The translations under genes were made by a program, and so were the position numbers. The notes under the pieces are model-generated. The model had not been told where the DNA came from. It saw only the letters and a program-made list of their open reading frames with translations, and did no database searches. This document shows, in pieces, positions 41,685-53,370 of a DNA stretch of 64,000 bases (position 1 is its first letter; every line of letters begins with the position of its first letter). The DNA comes from Neorhizobium galegae (GTDB lineage Bacteria > Pseudomonadota > Alphaproteobacteria > Rhizobiales > Rhizobiaceae): positions 124,001 to 188,000 of the forward strand of contig NZ_JAGIPG010000007.1 of NCBI RefSeq assembly GCF_017877055.1. The letters run 5' to 3'.

Positions 41685-43226
41685 GTGACACCTTCCGATT
41701 GCCTGACCCCCACCAGACGCAGTGTACTGATCAGCCTCGGCGCCAGCATTGTCGCGCTCACCTTGCCGCAGCGCACGCTGGCCCAGACGCCGACCCCTGT
41801 CCTGAAATTCGGCCTCTCGACCTTCCCGCCGACCATCAAGCCCTTCGACAACACCGGCGGCGCTGCCAACACCGTCAAGCTGATGCTGTACCGCGGCCTG
41901 ATGGGTTACGACGCCAGCGGCACTCTGGTGACGGAACTGGCCGACAGCTTCTCGTGGACCGATCCGACCACTGTCGTTTTCAAGTTGCGCGCGAACGCAG
42001 TCTTCCATGACGGCAGCCCGGTGACGTCCGCAGACGTCGCCTTTTCGCTGAACGAGGTCACCAAGGAGGGTTCCACGGCCTATCTGAAGAGCGACCTCAA
42101 AATCATCTCGGCAGTTGAGGCGGTGGACGACAAAGCGGTAAAAATCACGCTAAAAGCGCCGAGCGCGATTTTCCTCGACCTGATGGCCAGCTATTGCTGC
42201 CCGGTCATTTCGAAGAGGAGCACCGACAGCGAGATCATCGGCGCCGGTCCGTTCACGCTGAAGGGCAGCGAAAAGAACGTCTATATCGAGGTTGCCCGCT
42301 TCAAGGACTTCTATCAGGCGGATCAGCCGAAGGTCGACGGCATCCGCTTCGTCGCCTATGCCGACGAAAATCTGCGTTATGCGGCACTCGAAGCAGGCGA
42401 CGTCGACCTCATCGAATATCTTCCCTGGACCCAGTTCGACGCGGTCGAAGCTTCCAAGGCGCTGAAGATGAAGACCACGCTGGGACCGTTCATGTTCCTG
42501 CTGTTCAACGTCACCAGCGGCCCGTTCGCCAATCCAAAGGTGCGCCAGGCAGTCGGCTATGCGATCGAACGGCAGGATGTCGTCGATGCCGCCTTTGCCG
42601 GCCGTGGCGAGCCGCTTTTCGGTCTCCCCAACCCCCGAGGGTCCAAATTCGATCTGGCCGATCCGGCCCATGAATGGAAATACGACGTCGAGAAAGCCAA
42701 GGCACTGCTCGCCGAGGCCGGTTATGCCAACGGCTTCGAATGCCGCCTGCTGGCCACCGCAACCTACGGCATGCATCAGGACACTGCTTCCGTTGTTCAG
42801 GCCTATCTTGGCGCCATCGGCATCAATGCGACGCTCCATCTTCCCGACTGGGGCACACGCGTCACGGCGGGCAAGGAAGGCAAATACGACATCGCCGTCC
42901 ACGGCACGTCGGGCAACTACAATGATCCGGATGCGCTCTGGTCGCTGCTCTATTCCGGCAATCCGTCCTACCTACAGTCCTTCGGCTTCAAGAGCGCCCG
43001 CATCGACGGCCTGCTCGAACAGGGCCGCAACCAGGTCGATCCGGACAAGCGTAAGGCGATCTACCAGCAACTGGTCGTCGCCTATTACGAGGAAGTGCCG
43101 CAGGTTCCGCTCAACTGGCGCATCCAGGCCTATGCGATGAAGCAGTCGGTCGAAGGGTTCGAACAGTTGCCCGGCTTCCTCAGCGGTTCATCAGGCTACG
43201 CACTCGACGAGACCAAATTCGCATAA
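41685..43226 (+). CDS. ABC transporter substrate-binding protein, family 5 (peptide/nickel type)
   Basis: A 513-residue SBP_bac_5 protein. The N-terminus TPTRRSVLISLGASIVALTL, then PQRTLAQ, is a twin-arginine-like signal. The mature part has the family pattern: LMLYRGLMGYDASGTLVTEL, NAVFHDGSPVTSADVAFSLN, VRQAVGYAIERQDVVDAAFA. I choose GTG 41685, six bases after GAGGT; a TTG at 41634 would add 17 poorly conserved residues. It leads an operon with a permease, a permease-ATPase fusion, an ATPase and a creatininase-family gene. Ligands of this family include peptides, glutathione and sugars. Confidence 0.88.
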   Translation: MTPSDCLTPTRRSVLISLGASIVALTLPQRTLAQTPTPVLKFGLSTFPPTIKPFDNTGGAANTVKLMLYRGLMGYDASGTLVTELADSFSWTDPTTVVFKLRANAVFHDGSPVTSADVAFSLNEVTKEGSTAYLKSDLKIISAVEAVDDKAVKITLKAPSAIFLDLMASYCCPVISKRSTDSEIIGAGPFTLKGSEKNVYIEVARFKDFYQADQPKVDGIRFVAYADENLRYAALEAGDVDLIEYLPWTQFDAVEASKALKMKTTLGPFMFLLFNVTSGPFANPKVRQAVGYAIERQDVVDAAFAGRGEPLFGLPNPRGSKFDLADPAHEWKYDVEKAKALLAEAGYANGFECRLLATATYGMHQDTASVVQAYLGAIGINATLHLPDWGTRVTAGKEGKYDIAVHGTSGNYNDPDALWSLLYSGNPSYLQSFGFKSARIDGLLEQGRNQVDPDKRKAIYQQLVVAYYEEVPQVPLNWRIQAYAMKQSVEGFEQLPGFLSGSSGYALDETKFA

Positions 43227-43236
43227 GGAGCGCTTC

Positions 43237-44186
43237 ATGCTGGCCTTCATCTCTCGTCGCATGGCAGCAGCTGCTGCCATGCTGCTGGTTATCGGCACGA
43301 TCATCTTCTCGCTTCTCATCATTGTACCGGGCGACCCGGCCGAACTCCTGCTGTCGACGGGCGGCGGCTCCGCTTCCGCGGAAGCCATTGCCAATCTGCG
43401 GGCCAATATGGGGCTCGACCAGCCCGTCCTTACTCAATACGTAACCTTCCTCTACAACACGGCACGGCTGGATTTCGGCACATCGATCGTCGATAACGGC
43501 TCGATCTCGTCCGTTATCGCTCTGCGCCTGCCGCGCACGCTGGAAATCATCGTCGCCGGTACGATTTTTGCGCTGCTGCTGGCAATTCCGGCAGGCACGG
43601 CGGCGGGATTGCGGGCCGGTGGCAAGTTCGACATTGCCACGTCTGCCATCAACGCGCTCTTGACCTCCGTGCCGGGTTTCGTGCTCGGCACCCTGTTCAT
43701 CTACTTCTTCGCGCAGATCCTGGGCTGGCTGCCGGCCGGCGGTTATGTCGCCTTCGCGACCAATCCCGCTCAACATCTGCAGATGCTGGTCCTGCCCTCG
43801 CTGACTGTCGGCCTGCACTTGGCCACGATCGTGTTTCGCATGACGCGGGCCAGCGTTCTCGAAATGCGCGGCCACGACTGGGTGCGCACCGCCGTTGCCA
43901 AGGGCCTTCGTCGCAAGCGCGTGGTCCGCCGGCACATCCTCTACAACGCGCTCGGCCCGATCATCACCGTGGTTGGCCTGCAACTCGGTATCCTTCTCGG
44001 CTCCACCGTTCTCGTCGAGTTCATCTACAACTGGCCGGGCCTCAGCGGCCTGCTGGTCTCGGCGGTCGAACAGCGGGATTACCCGACGGTTCGCGCCGTC
44101 ATCCTGACCGTCTCCACCATCTTCATCGGTATCAATCTGGTGATCGATATCCTGTCATCGCTGCTAGATCCGAGGATCCGCCTGCA

Positions 44187-44190
<4 letters not shown>
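43237..44190 (+). CDS. ABC transporter permease, DppB type
   Basis: A 317-residue permease with the DppB N-terminus (MLAFISRRMAAAAAMLLVIG, then IVPGDPAELLLSTGG) and the loop RASVLEMRGHDWVRTAVAKG, LRRKRVVRRHILYNAL, which is the EAA-like coupling motif. It starts 10 bases after the binding-protein stop and overlaps the next gene by four bases. Confidence 0.92.
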
Positions 44191-46111
<1,921 letters not shown>

Positions 46112-46115
<4 letters not shown>

Positions 46116-47080
46116 CAGCCGCCCCCCTTCTCGACGTCCAGAATCTCGAGAAAAGCTATTCGATCGGACGGACCGGGCTTTTCTCCAAGCGATCCCTGAA
46201 AGTGCTGCACGATGTCAGCTTCAGCGTCGCGCCGGGCGAAGTGCTTGGCCTCGTTGGCGAAAGCGGCTCCGGAAAAAGCACGATCGGCCGCGCCATCCTG
46301 CGCCTGATCGACTCCCAGAGCGACGTGATGCGTTTTGGCGGGCAGGATCTGAACAGCATCTCGACGGTTCAGATGCGCAGCCTGCGCAAGGAGATGCAGA
46401 TCATCTTCCAGGACCCCTATGCCAGCCTCAACCCGCGCAAGACCATCCGCGCGGTGCTGTCGGAAGCGCTTGATGCCCATGGGCTGCACAAGGGTGCTGC
46501 TCGCGGACCGCGCCTGATCGAACTCGTCACCCTCGTCGGGCTGGACCCGAGCTTTCTCGACCGGCGCCCACACGAATTTTCCGGCGGCCAGCGACAGCGC
46601 ATCGGCATCGCCCGGGCGCTTGCCGTCGAGCCGAGCTTCATCGTTTGCGATGAGGCCGTGTCGGCGCTGGACGTCTCCATCCAGGCGCAGATTCTAAACC
46701 TTCTGGCCGACCTGCGTGCCAAGACCGGCGTCTCGCTGCTGTTCATCAGCCACGACCTTTCGGTGGTACGCTACATTTCCGACCGGGTGATGGTTCTCTA
46801 TCTCGGCCGCGTCATGGAGGTCGGCCCGGCCGATCAGGTGCATTTCTCACCCAAACATCCCTATACGGCGGCACTTGTCTCGGCCGAGCCTAGTCTGCAC
46901 CGCGAAAGCCGCCGTATCCGCCTGACCGGCGAGATCCCTTCGCCACTCGCCCTGCCCTCCGGCTGTATCTTCCGCAGCCGCTGCCCCTACGCCCAGCCCG
47001 CCTGTGCCGAAACCGTCCCGCCGCTGCAAACGGCTGGCGATCAGCATCAGTCGGCCTGTCTTAGAACTGACATCCTGTAA
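46112..47080 (+). CDS. ABC transporter ATP-binding protein, DppF type
   Basis: A 322-residue ATPase. Walker A is GESGSGKST at residues 49 to 57, signature FSGGQRQRIGIARALAVEPS, Walker B FIVCDEAVSALDVSIQAQIL, and a C-terminal SGCIFRSRCPYAQPACAETV cysteine motif. With the ATPase half of the fusion protein it forms the heterodimeric motor of the importer. Confidence 0.93.
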
Positions 47081-47090
47081 GGAAATCAAC

Positions 47091-47903
47091 ATGCTGACTG
47101 AAAAGATCAAGATCGCCGAACTGACCAGCGAAGAAGCCCGCCAGTTCCTCAACGACGACGCCGTTATCCTTTTGCCGATGGGCTCGCTGGAAGACCAGGG
47201 CACTCACGCGCCGATGGGCGACTATCTCGCGGCCGAAGCCGTGGCGCTCGACATTGCCCGCGCCGCGCGTGCCGAAGGCGTTCCCACCTTCATTGCCCCG
47301 GTGATCCCCTTTGGCGGCGCCGACTATTTCGGCTCCTCGCATGGCGGCATCGCGCTCAGCCAGTCGACGCTCGTCGCCCTCCTGAACGACATGTTTGCCA
47401 GCCTGGCCCGCCACGGCCTGACCAAGGTTCTAGTCATCAACGGCCATGGCGGCAATGTCAGCGCGATCAACGAGGTTTCCCTGAAATGGCGCCAGGCCAA
47501 CGGCATGTTCGTGGCTTCGATGTATCTGTGGCAGATCAGCTATGAACTGCTGAAGGAGATCCTTGGGCCGGAAGCAGCTGCAAAGTCCTCCGGTCACGGC
47601 GGCGATCCGCTGACATCGGTCGGCCTGCATTATTACCCCGAAATCCTGCGCATGGATCTCGCCAAGGCGCCACCGAAGGGCCGGAAGGCGATGGGCGTGG
47701 ATGTCGCGGGTTTTGCCGCGCTTAAATATGCCGGTGCCCGCCTGCAGGCACCGATCGAGGCCATGGAAACGGCGCCCCATGGCGTATGGGGCGGCGATCC
47801 GGCCTATTGCTCTGCCGAAACGGGGGCAGAACTGACCGAGCGCCTGGTCAAGATCGGCGCCGGCTTCATCCGCGACCACGTCTCCAAGCGCTTTGCCGCC
47901 TGA
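47091..47903 (+). CDS. Creatininase-family amidohydrolase with an altered metal site
   Basis: A 270-residue creatininase-superfamily protein. PMGSLEDQGTHAPMGDYLAA (residues 29 to 48), FGSSHGGIALS and LVINGHGGNVSAINEV are the family metal-site regions. In canonical members the first reads E-Q-H-G-P-H; here it is E34-D-Q36-G-T-H39, so the ligand corresponding to creatininase His36 is Gln. Asp44 and the NGHGGN His remain. The ATG at 47091 follows AAGGAAATC, 11 bases after the ATPase stop, so it belongs to the transporter operon and may hydrolyse the imported cyclic or linear amide. Confidence 0.85.
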   Translation: MLTEKIKIAELTSEEARQFLNDDAVILLPMGSLEDQGTHAPMGDYLAAEAVALDIARAARAEGVPTFIAPVIPFGGADYFGSSHGGIALSQSTLVALLNDMFASLARHGLTKVLVINGHGGNVSAINEVSLKWRQANGMFVASMYLWQISYELLKEILGPEAAAKSSGHGGDPLTSVGLHYYPEILRMDLAKAPPKGRKAMGVDVAGFAALKYAGARLQAPIEAMETAPHGVWGGDPAYCSAETGAELTERLVKIGAGFIRDHVSKRFAA

Positions 47904-47999
47904 TGACTTACCGTCTGGAATGCGGTGCCGTTGGGCGCCGCATTCCGGAAGAACATCCGCGGCATGCCCCGGGGATTCCTGAAGCGACCCGTTGGGAAC

Positions 48000-48917
48000 T
48001 CAGGTCTTGCGAAAGCTGACATACCGCGGATGGGCTGCCACCCATTCCTCCGCAGCCTGTCGGGCCAGCTGAAATATCTGCTCGGTCTGCGCCTTGCGCG
48101 CCCTGTTCTGGTGGACGCAGCGGATATCGAGAGGAGCAAGCTGGACCGTGGTCGGGATCTCGACCAGCATTCCGGTGGTGATTTCCGGCTCCAGCGACAC
48201 CAGAGGCATTGCCGAGGCGCCATAGCCGGCCCTGACCATCTCGCAGATGGTGGCCAGCGAATTGCCGGTGTGGCGGGAATTGGGGCGGCGTTTCGTCTCT
48301 TCGATCAGGTCGGCAACAGGCCCGAACAGCGGCGATGTATGCGGGTAGAGTACCAGCGGCAACTCGCGCAGTTCATCCGGTGTCAGAGGCCGGTTGATCT
48401 CGCCCACCACATCCGGCCGAGCCACCCAACCGACATGATACTGGACCGAAAAGCTGTCCACGATCTGCGGTAGTCCGGCTTCTCCGGTGACGAACGCCAT
48501 GTCCAGCGCGCCGGACTTTACCATGGGTCGCAGATCGAGATTCGAGCCGGAATAGAAATCGACCAGCGGCGGGTCCGGCAGGGCGGCAATCTTGTGGCGC
48601 AAGGTGACCGCCCATGTCTGGGTGACCATGGAAACCACGCCGATCGTATAACGTCTTTTTTGCTTCGACTTCAGACGGCTGGTCAGCGTCTCACTGAGAT
48701 TGAGAAAGGTCTCGGCATATTCGGCGACTTCATACCCCTGTTCAGTCAGAGTGAAGTCGGATTGGGCACGATCGACAAGCGGGATGCCCAGACTGTCTTC
48801 CAGCCCGGATATCCGCGCTGAAACAGCTGGTTGCGTTAAACCGATATGATCGGCAACGCGCTGATAGCTCTTGAGACGAGTGAGCCAGTAGAAGGCTTCC
48901 AGCTGTTTGAAATTCAT
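48000..48917 (-). CDS. LysR-family transcriptional regulator
   Basis: A 305-residue LysR protein starting MNFKQLEAFYWLTRLKSYQR, with VADHIGLTQPAVSARISGLE as recognition helix region and a conserved effector domain (IGVVSMVTQTWAVTLRH). It is convergent with the creatininase operon and divergent from the GhrA-like gene. The inverted repeat in the divergent gap makes it the likely regulator of the GhrA/ABC/RraA/GGT set. Confidence 0.9.
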   Translation of the reverse strand: MNFKQLEAFYWLTRLKSYQRVADHIGLTQPAVSARISGLEDSLGIPLVDRAQSDFTLTEQGYEVAEYAETFLNLSETLTSRLKSKQKRRYTIGVVSMVTQTWAVTLRHKIAALPDPPLVDFYSGSNLDLRPMVKSGALDMAFVTGEAGLPQIVDSFSVQYHVGWVARPDVVGEINRPLTPDELRELPLVLYPHTSPLFGPVADLIEETKRRPNSRHTGNSLATICEMVRAGYGASAMPLVSLEPEITTGMLVEIPTTVQLAPLDIRCVHQNRARKAQTEQIFQLARQAAEEWVAAHPRYVSFRKT

Positions 48918-48943
48918 GATCAGAGCCTAGATCAAAGCGATCA

Positions 48944-48963
48944 AAAATCTACATAAAGATTTT
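48944..48963. promoter_or_regulatory. LysR-type operator candidate
   Basis: AAAATCT and AGATTTT are perfect 7-base arms around ACATAA, 27 bases upstream of the LysR start and about 95 before the divergent GhrA-like gene. Length and symmetry fit an LTTR recognition site. Confidence 0.7.
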
Positions 48964-49057
48964 CTATGAAAGAGACAGGAATTTTTGCTTTGACCTGCGC
49001 GCCTGTCCTGCGGTGAATGGAGGCACACCGTGACGCATGAGCCAATGAGGATGCTCC

Positions 49058-49990
49058 ATGAACATTGTCGTTTCGCTGCCCGCCGCAGACAAGACCGAGT
49101 GGTGGTGCCAGATGCTGCGCGATCTGATGCCGGACTGGAACGTCTACCCGATCGACAAGGTGCCGGATCCTGATGCGGTCACCTATTCCGTGCTCTGGCG
49201 GCCAGCAACCGGCTCCATGAAGCCATTCCGGAACCTGAAGGCCATCGTCTCGCTGGGGGCAGGCATCGATCACGTCCTGGCCGACGAGCAGTTGCCGACA
49301 CATGTGCCGATCATCCGCACCGTCGGCACCGACCTGACGCAGCGGATGAAGGAATACGTGGCTTTGCATGTCCTGCGCCACCACCGCGAACTTCCCGCCA
49401 TCCAGGCGAACCAGGCGCGCCAGCTCTGGGAGCAGATCGTCGTGCCACCCGCCACCCAGCGCCGCGTCGGCGTGATGGGCCTGGGCAACCTCGGCGCCGT
49501 CGCAGCCGATCTCCTGAAGCAGATCGGCTTCGAGGTCCGCGGCTGGTCGCGATCTCCGAAGGACCTGCCGGGCATACAATGCTTTTCCGGCGCCGAGGGT
49601 TTCGGAGCCTTTCTCGAGGGCACGGAAATCCTGGTCTGCCTGCTGCCCTTGACCGAAAGCACGCGAGGCATTCTCAATGCCGACACCTTCAACCGGCTGA
49701 AGCGTGGCGCCAGTATCGTCAACGCGGCGCGTGGTCCGCACTTGGTCGACAGCGATCTCGTCGAGGCGCTGAATTCGGGCCAGATCAGCAGCGCGACGCT
49801 CGATGTCTTCCATGTCGAACCGCTGCCTAAGACGCATCCGTTCTGGACCAACCCGAAGATCACGGTCACGCCGCACGTGGCGTCGCTGATCGACGCACCG
49901 ACGGGCAGCAAGATTGTCGCCAAGAACATCAGGACCTTCCAGGAGACCGGAACCGTCGCCGATCTCGCGGATGCCAAACGCGGCTACTAA
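49058..49990 (+). CDS. D-isomer-specific 2-hydroxyacid dehydrogenase (GhrA-like)
   Basis: A 310-residue NAD(P)-dependent 2-oxoacid reductase. The Rossmann motif is GVMGLGNLGAVAADLL (GxGxxG), catalytic Arg in ASIVNAARGPHLVDSDLV, Glu in LDVFHVEPLPKTHPFW and His in ITVTPHVASLIDAPTG. GhrA reduces glyoxylate and hydroxypyruvate. It is on the same strand as the ABC operon that starts about 350 bases later, and may handle a C2 or C3 oxoacid released from the imported substrate. Confidence 0.88.
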   Translation: MNIVVSLPAADKTEWWCQMLRDLMPDWNVYPIDKVPDPDAVTYSVLWRPATGSMKPFRNLKAIVSLGAGIDHVLADEQLPTHVPIIRTVGTDLTQRMKEYVALHVLRHHRELPAIQANQARQLWEQIVVPPATQRRVGVMGLGNLGAVAADLLKQIGFEVRGWSRSPKDLPGIQCFSGAEGFGAFLEGTEILVCLLPLTESTRGILNADTFNRLKRGASIVNAARGPHLVDSDLVEALNSGQISSATLDVFHVEPLPKTHPFWTNPKITVTPHVASLIDAPTGSKIVAKNIRTFQETGTVADLADAKRGY

Positions 49991-50338
49991 TCCCATAGAT
50001 TTCATTTTCAGATCCCCCTGACCTTCTGGCCGCCATCGTGACGGCTGGAGGCCTGAATTCATCACAATTCAGTCTCTTAGTTCGGCAATCGGCTAAAAAA
50101 TCAGGCAATTTTTTCCAAAATTTTTCTGATGTTGGACTTAAGAAAATTCGATTGGACAATGCCGGCCGCAGATCGTTGCATCGTGGGGCAGTGGATCGTT
50201 TGAAACGCCCGCCAGCTTCGCCAAGACGGACAGGCCGGGCGAAGAAGGCTCTGGCCGATCCACGCCTCGCCGTGCCGCCTGCCATCCTGGCAGCCACCTC
50301 GACAACCGGGCCGCTTCACCCGACAGGAGAATGTGCTG
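49991..50338 (+). promoter_or_regulatory. Upstream region of the polyamine-type ABC operon
   Basis: These 348 bases carry no gene. At 50116-50157 there is an AT-rich direct repeat, AAAATTTTTCTGATGTTGGAC and AAAATTCGATTGGAC in outline, with TTGGAC cores at 50132 and 50152 (20-base period). A similar element, AAAATTTTTTCGATTGGACA, lies at 41593-41612 before the peptide-type ABC operon. This may be a shared regulator site or promoter element. AGGAG precedes the start codon. Confidence 0.5.
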
Positions 50339-51388
50339 ATGATTACCCGTCTTCTTGCCCCCGTCATCTTTGCCGCGCTGATCTCAACCGCCACGCATGC
50401 CCAGTCCGCCGATGTTTCGGGGGAGATCACTCTCGCCGCCTATTCCGGGGTCTTTCAGGACAAATACAACGATGCGGTGATCAAGCCATTCCTGGCGAAA
50501 TATCCCAATGTGAAGGTGAACTATTTCGCCTCCAATGCCTCCTCGGCCATGCTCGGCAACCTGCGCTCGCAGGCCGGCGACCCGCAGACCGACGTGGTGA
50601 TCTTCGACGTTTCCACCTCGCTGATCGGCGACAAGGAAGGCCTGCTGGCACCGCTGACAAAAACCGACGTTCCAAACCTCGTAGACCTGGTACCGCAGGC
50701 CATCGTCAAGGAAGGTTATGGCCCGGCCGTCACCTTCGACAACCTCGTGGTGATCTACAACAAGGAAGCCTTCCCGACCGCCCCCACCTCCCTCGCGGTT
50801 CTCTGGGACAAGGCCTATGCCGGCAAGCTGGCCGTCACCTCAATGCCATCCATTCTCGGCTCCGGCCTGATGGTGATGACCTCGGCCATGCTGGGCGAGG
50901 ACTACACGAAGTCGGTCAAGCAGTCCGCGGCCAAGCTCGCCGAGATGGCGCCGGGCGTGCAGACCTTCGACCCCAAGCCCGATGCCTACACGCTGGTCAT
51001 CAACGGCACCGATGTGCTGGGCACCGGCTGGAACGCCCGCGGCCAGTATTATGCCGACGAATCCAAGGGCAAGCTTGGCGTGATGCTGCCGAAGGAAGGT
51101 ACCATTCTGCAGATCAACACGATCAACCTCGTGCAGGGCTCCAAGAATCCGGTCGCCGCCAAAGCCTTCATCGACTATGCGCTGTCGCCCGAGGCACAGG
51201 CCGCCTTCACGGAAGCGATGTTCTACGCACCGGTCAATGCCAAGGCCAAGGTCAGCGCCGCCGCCACCGCGCGTACCGTTTCAGGCCAGATCGACAAGAC
51301 GCTGCCGCTCGATTGGGGCTGGGCTGCCACGAAGTCGGATGAGTGGAACCAGATCTGGAAGCGCCAGATCATCTCAGCCGGCAAGTGA
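50339..51388 (+). CDS. ABC transporter substrate-binding protein (PotD/AfuA type)
   Basis: A 349-residue periplasmic protein with signal peptide MITRLLAPVIFAALISTATH ending near AHA-QSA. The family pattern includes ITLAAYSGVFQDKYNDAVIK, QTDVVIFDVSTSLIGDKEGL and TINLVQGSKNPVAAKAFIDY, A. The ATG at 50339 is chosen; a GTG at 50333 lies too close to AGGAG. With the ATPase and two permeases downstream it forms a spermidine/putrescine-type importer, a class whose ligands in rhizobia range widely. Confidence 0.9.
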   Translation: MITRLLAPVIFAALISTATHAQSADVSGEITLAAYSGVFQDKYNDAVIKPFLAKYPNVKVNYFASNASSAMLGNLRSQAGDPQTDVVIFDVSTSLIGDKEGLLAPLTKTDVPNLVDLVPQAIVKEGYGPAVTFDNLVVIYNKEAFPTAPTSLAVLWDKAYAGKLAVTSMPSILGSGLMVMTSAMLGEDYTKSVKQSAAKLAEMAPGVQTFDPKPDAYTLVINGTDVLGTGWNARGQYYADESKGKLGVMLPKEGTILQINTINLVQGSKNPVAAKAFIDYALSPEAQAAFTEAMFYAPVNAKAKVSAAATARTVSGQIDKTLPLDWGWAATKSDEWNQIWKRQIISAGK

Positions 51389-51405
51389 AACAGTAGGACG
51401 GACCC

Positions 51406-52500
51406 ATGAAGCTCGCCTCATCGCCCGCCCATATCACCATCGACAAGCTGACCTTCGACTATGGCGGCGAACGCCCGGCCGTCGACGCCTTGTCCTTCGA
51501 TATCGCCAGGGGCGAATTCATCGGGCTTTTGGGTCCCTCCGGCTGCGGGAAATCCACCACGCTGCGGATGTTCGCGGGGCTTCTCGCCCCGACATCCGGA
51601 CAGATCATCATGGGCGGCGAGAACATCGTGTCCCGGCCGCCGTGGGAACGCAATCTCGGCCTGGTCTTCCAGTCCTATGCGCTGTTTCCACACATGACAG
51701 TGGCCCAGAACGTCGCCTTCGGCCTGCGCTTGCGCAAGGTCGGCAAGGAAGAGAGTGCTTCACGGGTTGCCGAAGCATTGCGAGCGGTTCGGCTCGAAGG
51801 GTTTGGCGGCCGCCGTCCCGCCGAGCTTTCGGGCGGGCAGCAGCAGCGTGTCGCGATTGCCCGCGCTATCGTCATCGAGCCGGAAATCCTGCTGCTCGAC
51901 GAACCCCTGTCGAACCTCGATGCCCGCCTGCGCGACGAGATGCGCTTCGAGATCCGCGATATCCAATCCCGCACCGGCATCACCACCTTGTTCGTCACCC
52001 ATGACCAGCAGGAAGCGCTGACCATGTGCGACCGGATCGCCGTGATGAACGGCGGCCGGCTCGAGCAGATCGGAACCCCGGTCGAGGTCTATGACAAGGC
52101 CGCGACGTCATTCGTTGCCGGCTTCATTGGCCGAGCCAACAGCGTGCCGGCGACCCTCAGTTTCGGAACCGGCGCGCCGCGGCTCGATCACGAAGGCCAG
52201 GCGCTGCCCGCGCCAGGCGTCGACGAACTGCCGAAAGACGCCGGTGAAGGCGCAAAAATGTCCGCCATGGTGCGACCGCATGCCATCCAGGTTTCCAGGC
52301 CAGATGCCGGCGGACTGACGGCACGCGTCATCCGCAGCGTCTTCGTCGGCAGCGTGATCGAGGTGGAGCTGGAATTGGGCGGCGGCCAGAAGCTGGTGGC
52401 CGAACTTAGCCCCGGCAGCGAGGAAGCGCAGCTTGCGCAACCGGGCGCCGATGTGGCACTGAACTGGCGCTCCACAGACATGCGGATCTTTGCCGCATGA
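51406..52500 (+). CDS. ABC transporter ATP-binding protein (PotA/FbpC type)
   Basis: A 364-residue ATPase. Walker A is GPSGCGKST at residues 43 to 51, signature LSGGQQQRVAIARAIVIEPE, Walker B ILLLDEPLSNLDARLRDEMR, and switch His in TTLFVTHDQQEALTMCD. The last 120 residues form a TOBE domain (AMVRPHAIQVSRPDAGG), as expected for PotA-like subunits. It overlaps the first permease gene by four bases. Confidence 0.93.
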   Translation: MKLASSPAHITIDKLTFDYGGERPAVDALSFDIARGEFIGLLGPSGCGKSTTLRMFAGLLAPTSGQIIMGGENIVSRPPWERNLGLVFQSYALFPHMTVAQNVAFGLRLRKVGKEESASRVAEALRAVRLEGFGGRRPAELSGGQQQRVAIARAIVIEPEILLLDEPLSNLDARLRDEMRFEIRDIQSRTGITTLFVTHDQQEALTMCDRIAVMNGGRLEQIGTPVEVYDKAATSFVAGFIGRANSVPATLSFGTGAPRLDHEGQALPAPGVDELPKDAGEGAKMSAMVRPHAIQVSRPDAGGLTARVIRSVFVGSVIEVELELGGGQKLVAELSPGSEEAQLAQPGADVALNWRSTDMRIFAA

Positions 52501-53366
52501 ACCGCTTCACCGTTCCCGGCACCAGCACGAGAATGACACCCTGGCTGCTTCTCGCGCCGGTTCTGATCGTGCTGGCGATCTCATTCATCGGCCCGATCCT
52601 CTGGCTGTTCCGCATGTCGCTGAACATTTCGGATTATGGCGCAATCACCAAGGCGATCAGCCTGCAGACCTATCTCGGCATCCTCCAGGACAGCTATTAC
52701 CTGGACCTTCTGGGCCGGACGCTGCGCGTATCGATCACATGTTCCGTGGTGGCATTGTTGCTGGCCTATCCGATGGCGCTGTCGCTGTCGCGGATGACGT
52801 CGCGCTGGCGCACGCCACTGACCGTGCTCGCCGCATCGCCGCTGCTGATCTCGGCCGTGGTACGGTCCTTCGGCTGGCTGGTGACGCTTGGCGACGCCGG
52901 CCCGGTCAACCACCTGCTGCGCATGCTGGGGCTGACGAGCGCGCCACTGCAGATGGTCAACAACTTTTCGGGCGTGATTATCGGCCTGTCGGAAAGCATC
53001 ATGCCCTACATGTTCCTCACCATCGCGGCCGGGCTGGGCAAGCTCGACAGGCGGCTGGATGATGCCGCCATGTCGCTCGGCGCGCCGCCGCAGAAGGTCT
53101 TCTGGCACGTGACGCTGCCGCTCAGCCTGCCGGCCATACTTGCCGCGCTGACGATCGGCTTCGTGCTGTGCGTATCGTCGTTCATCACGCCATCGCTGCT
53201 GGGGGGCGGCCGGGTGTTCCTGCTGGCGACCGAAGTCTACGACCTTGCGCTGGTCTCGCTCGACTGGCCGACGGCAGCGGCGCTGTCCTTCCTCATGCTG
53301 GCGTTTTTCGTCCTCGCCATGGGGCTGACCGGTCTCGTGCTGCGATTGCTGACCCGGAGGGCATAA
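52497..53366 (+). CDS. ABC transporter permease (PotB type)
   Basis: A 289-residue permease. Hydrophobic start WLLLAPVLIVLAISFIGPIL, coupling loop RLDDAAMSLGAPPQKVFWHV then TLPLSLPAILAALTIG. The ATG overlaps the ATPase stop in an ATGA junction. It pairs with the PotC-type subunit that follows four bases later. Confidence 0.92.
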   Translation: MNRFTVPGTSTRMTPWLLLAPVLIVLAISFIGPILWLFRMSLNISDYGAITKAISLQTYLGILQDSYYLDLLGRTLRVSITCSVVALLLAYPMALSLSRMTSRWRTPLTVLAASPLLISAVVRSFGWLVTLGDAGPVNHLLRMLGLTSAPLQMVNNFSGVIIGLSESIMPYMFLTIAAGLGKLDRRLDDAAMSLGAPPQKVFWHVTLPLSLPAILAALTIGFVLCVSSFITPSLLGGGRVFLLATEVYDLALVSLDWPTAAALSFLMLAFFVLAMGLTGLVLRLLTRRA

Positions 53367-53370
53367 GGGC

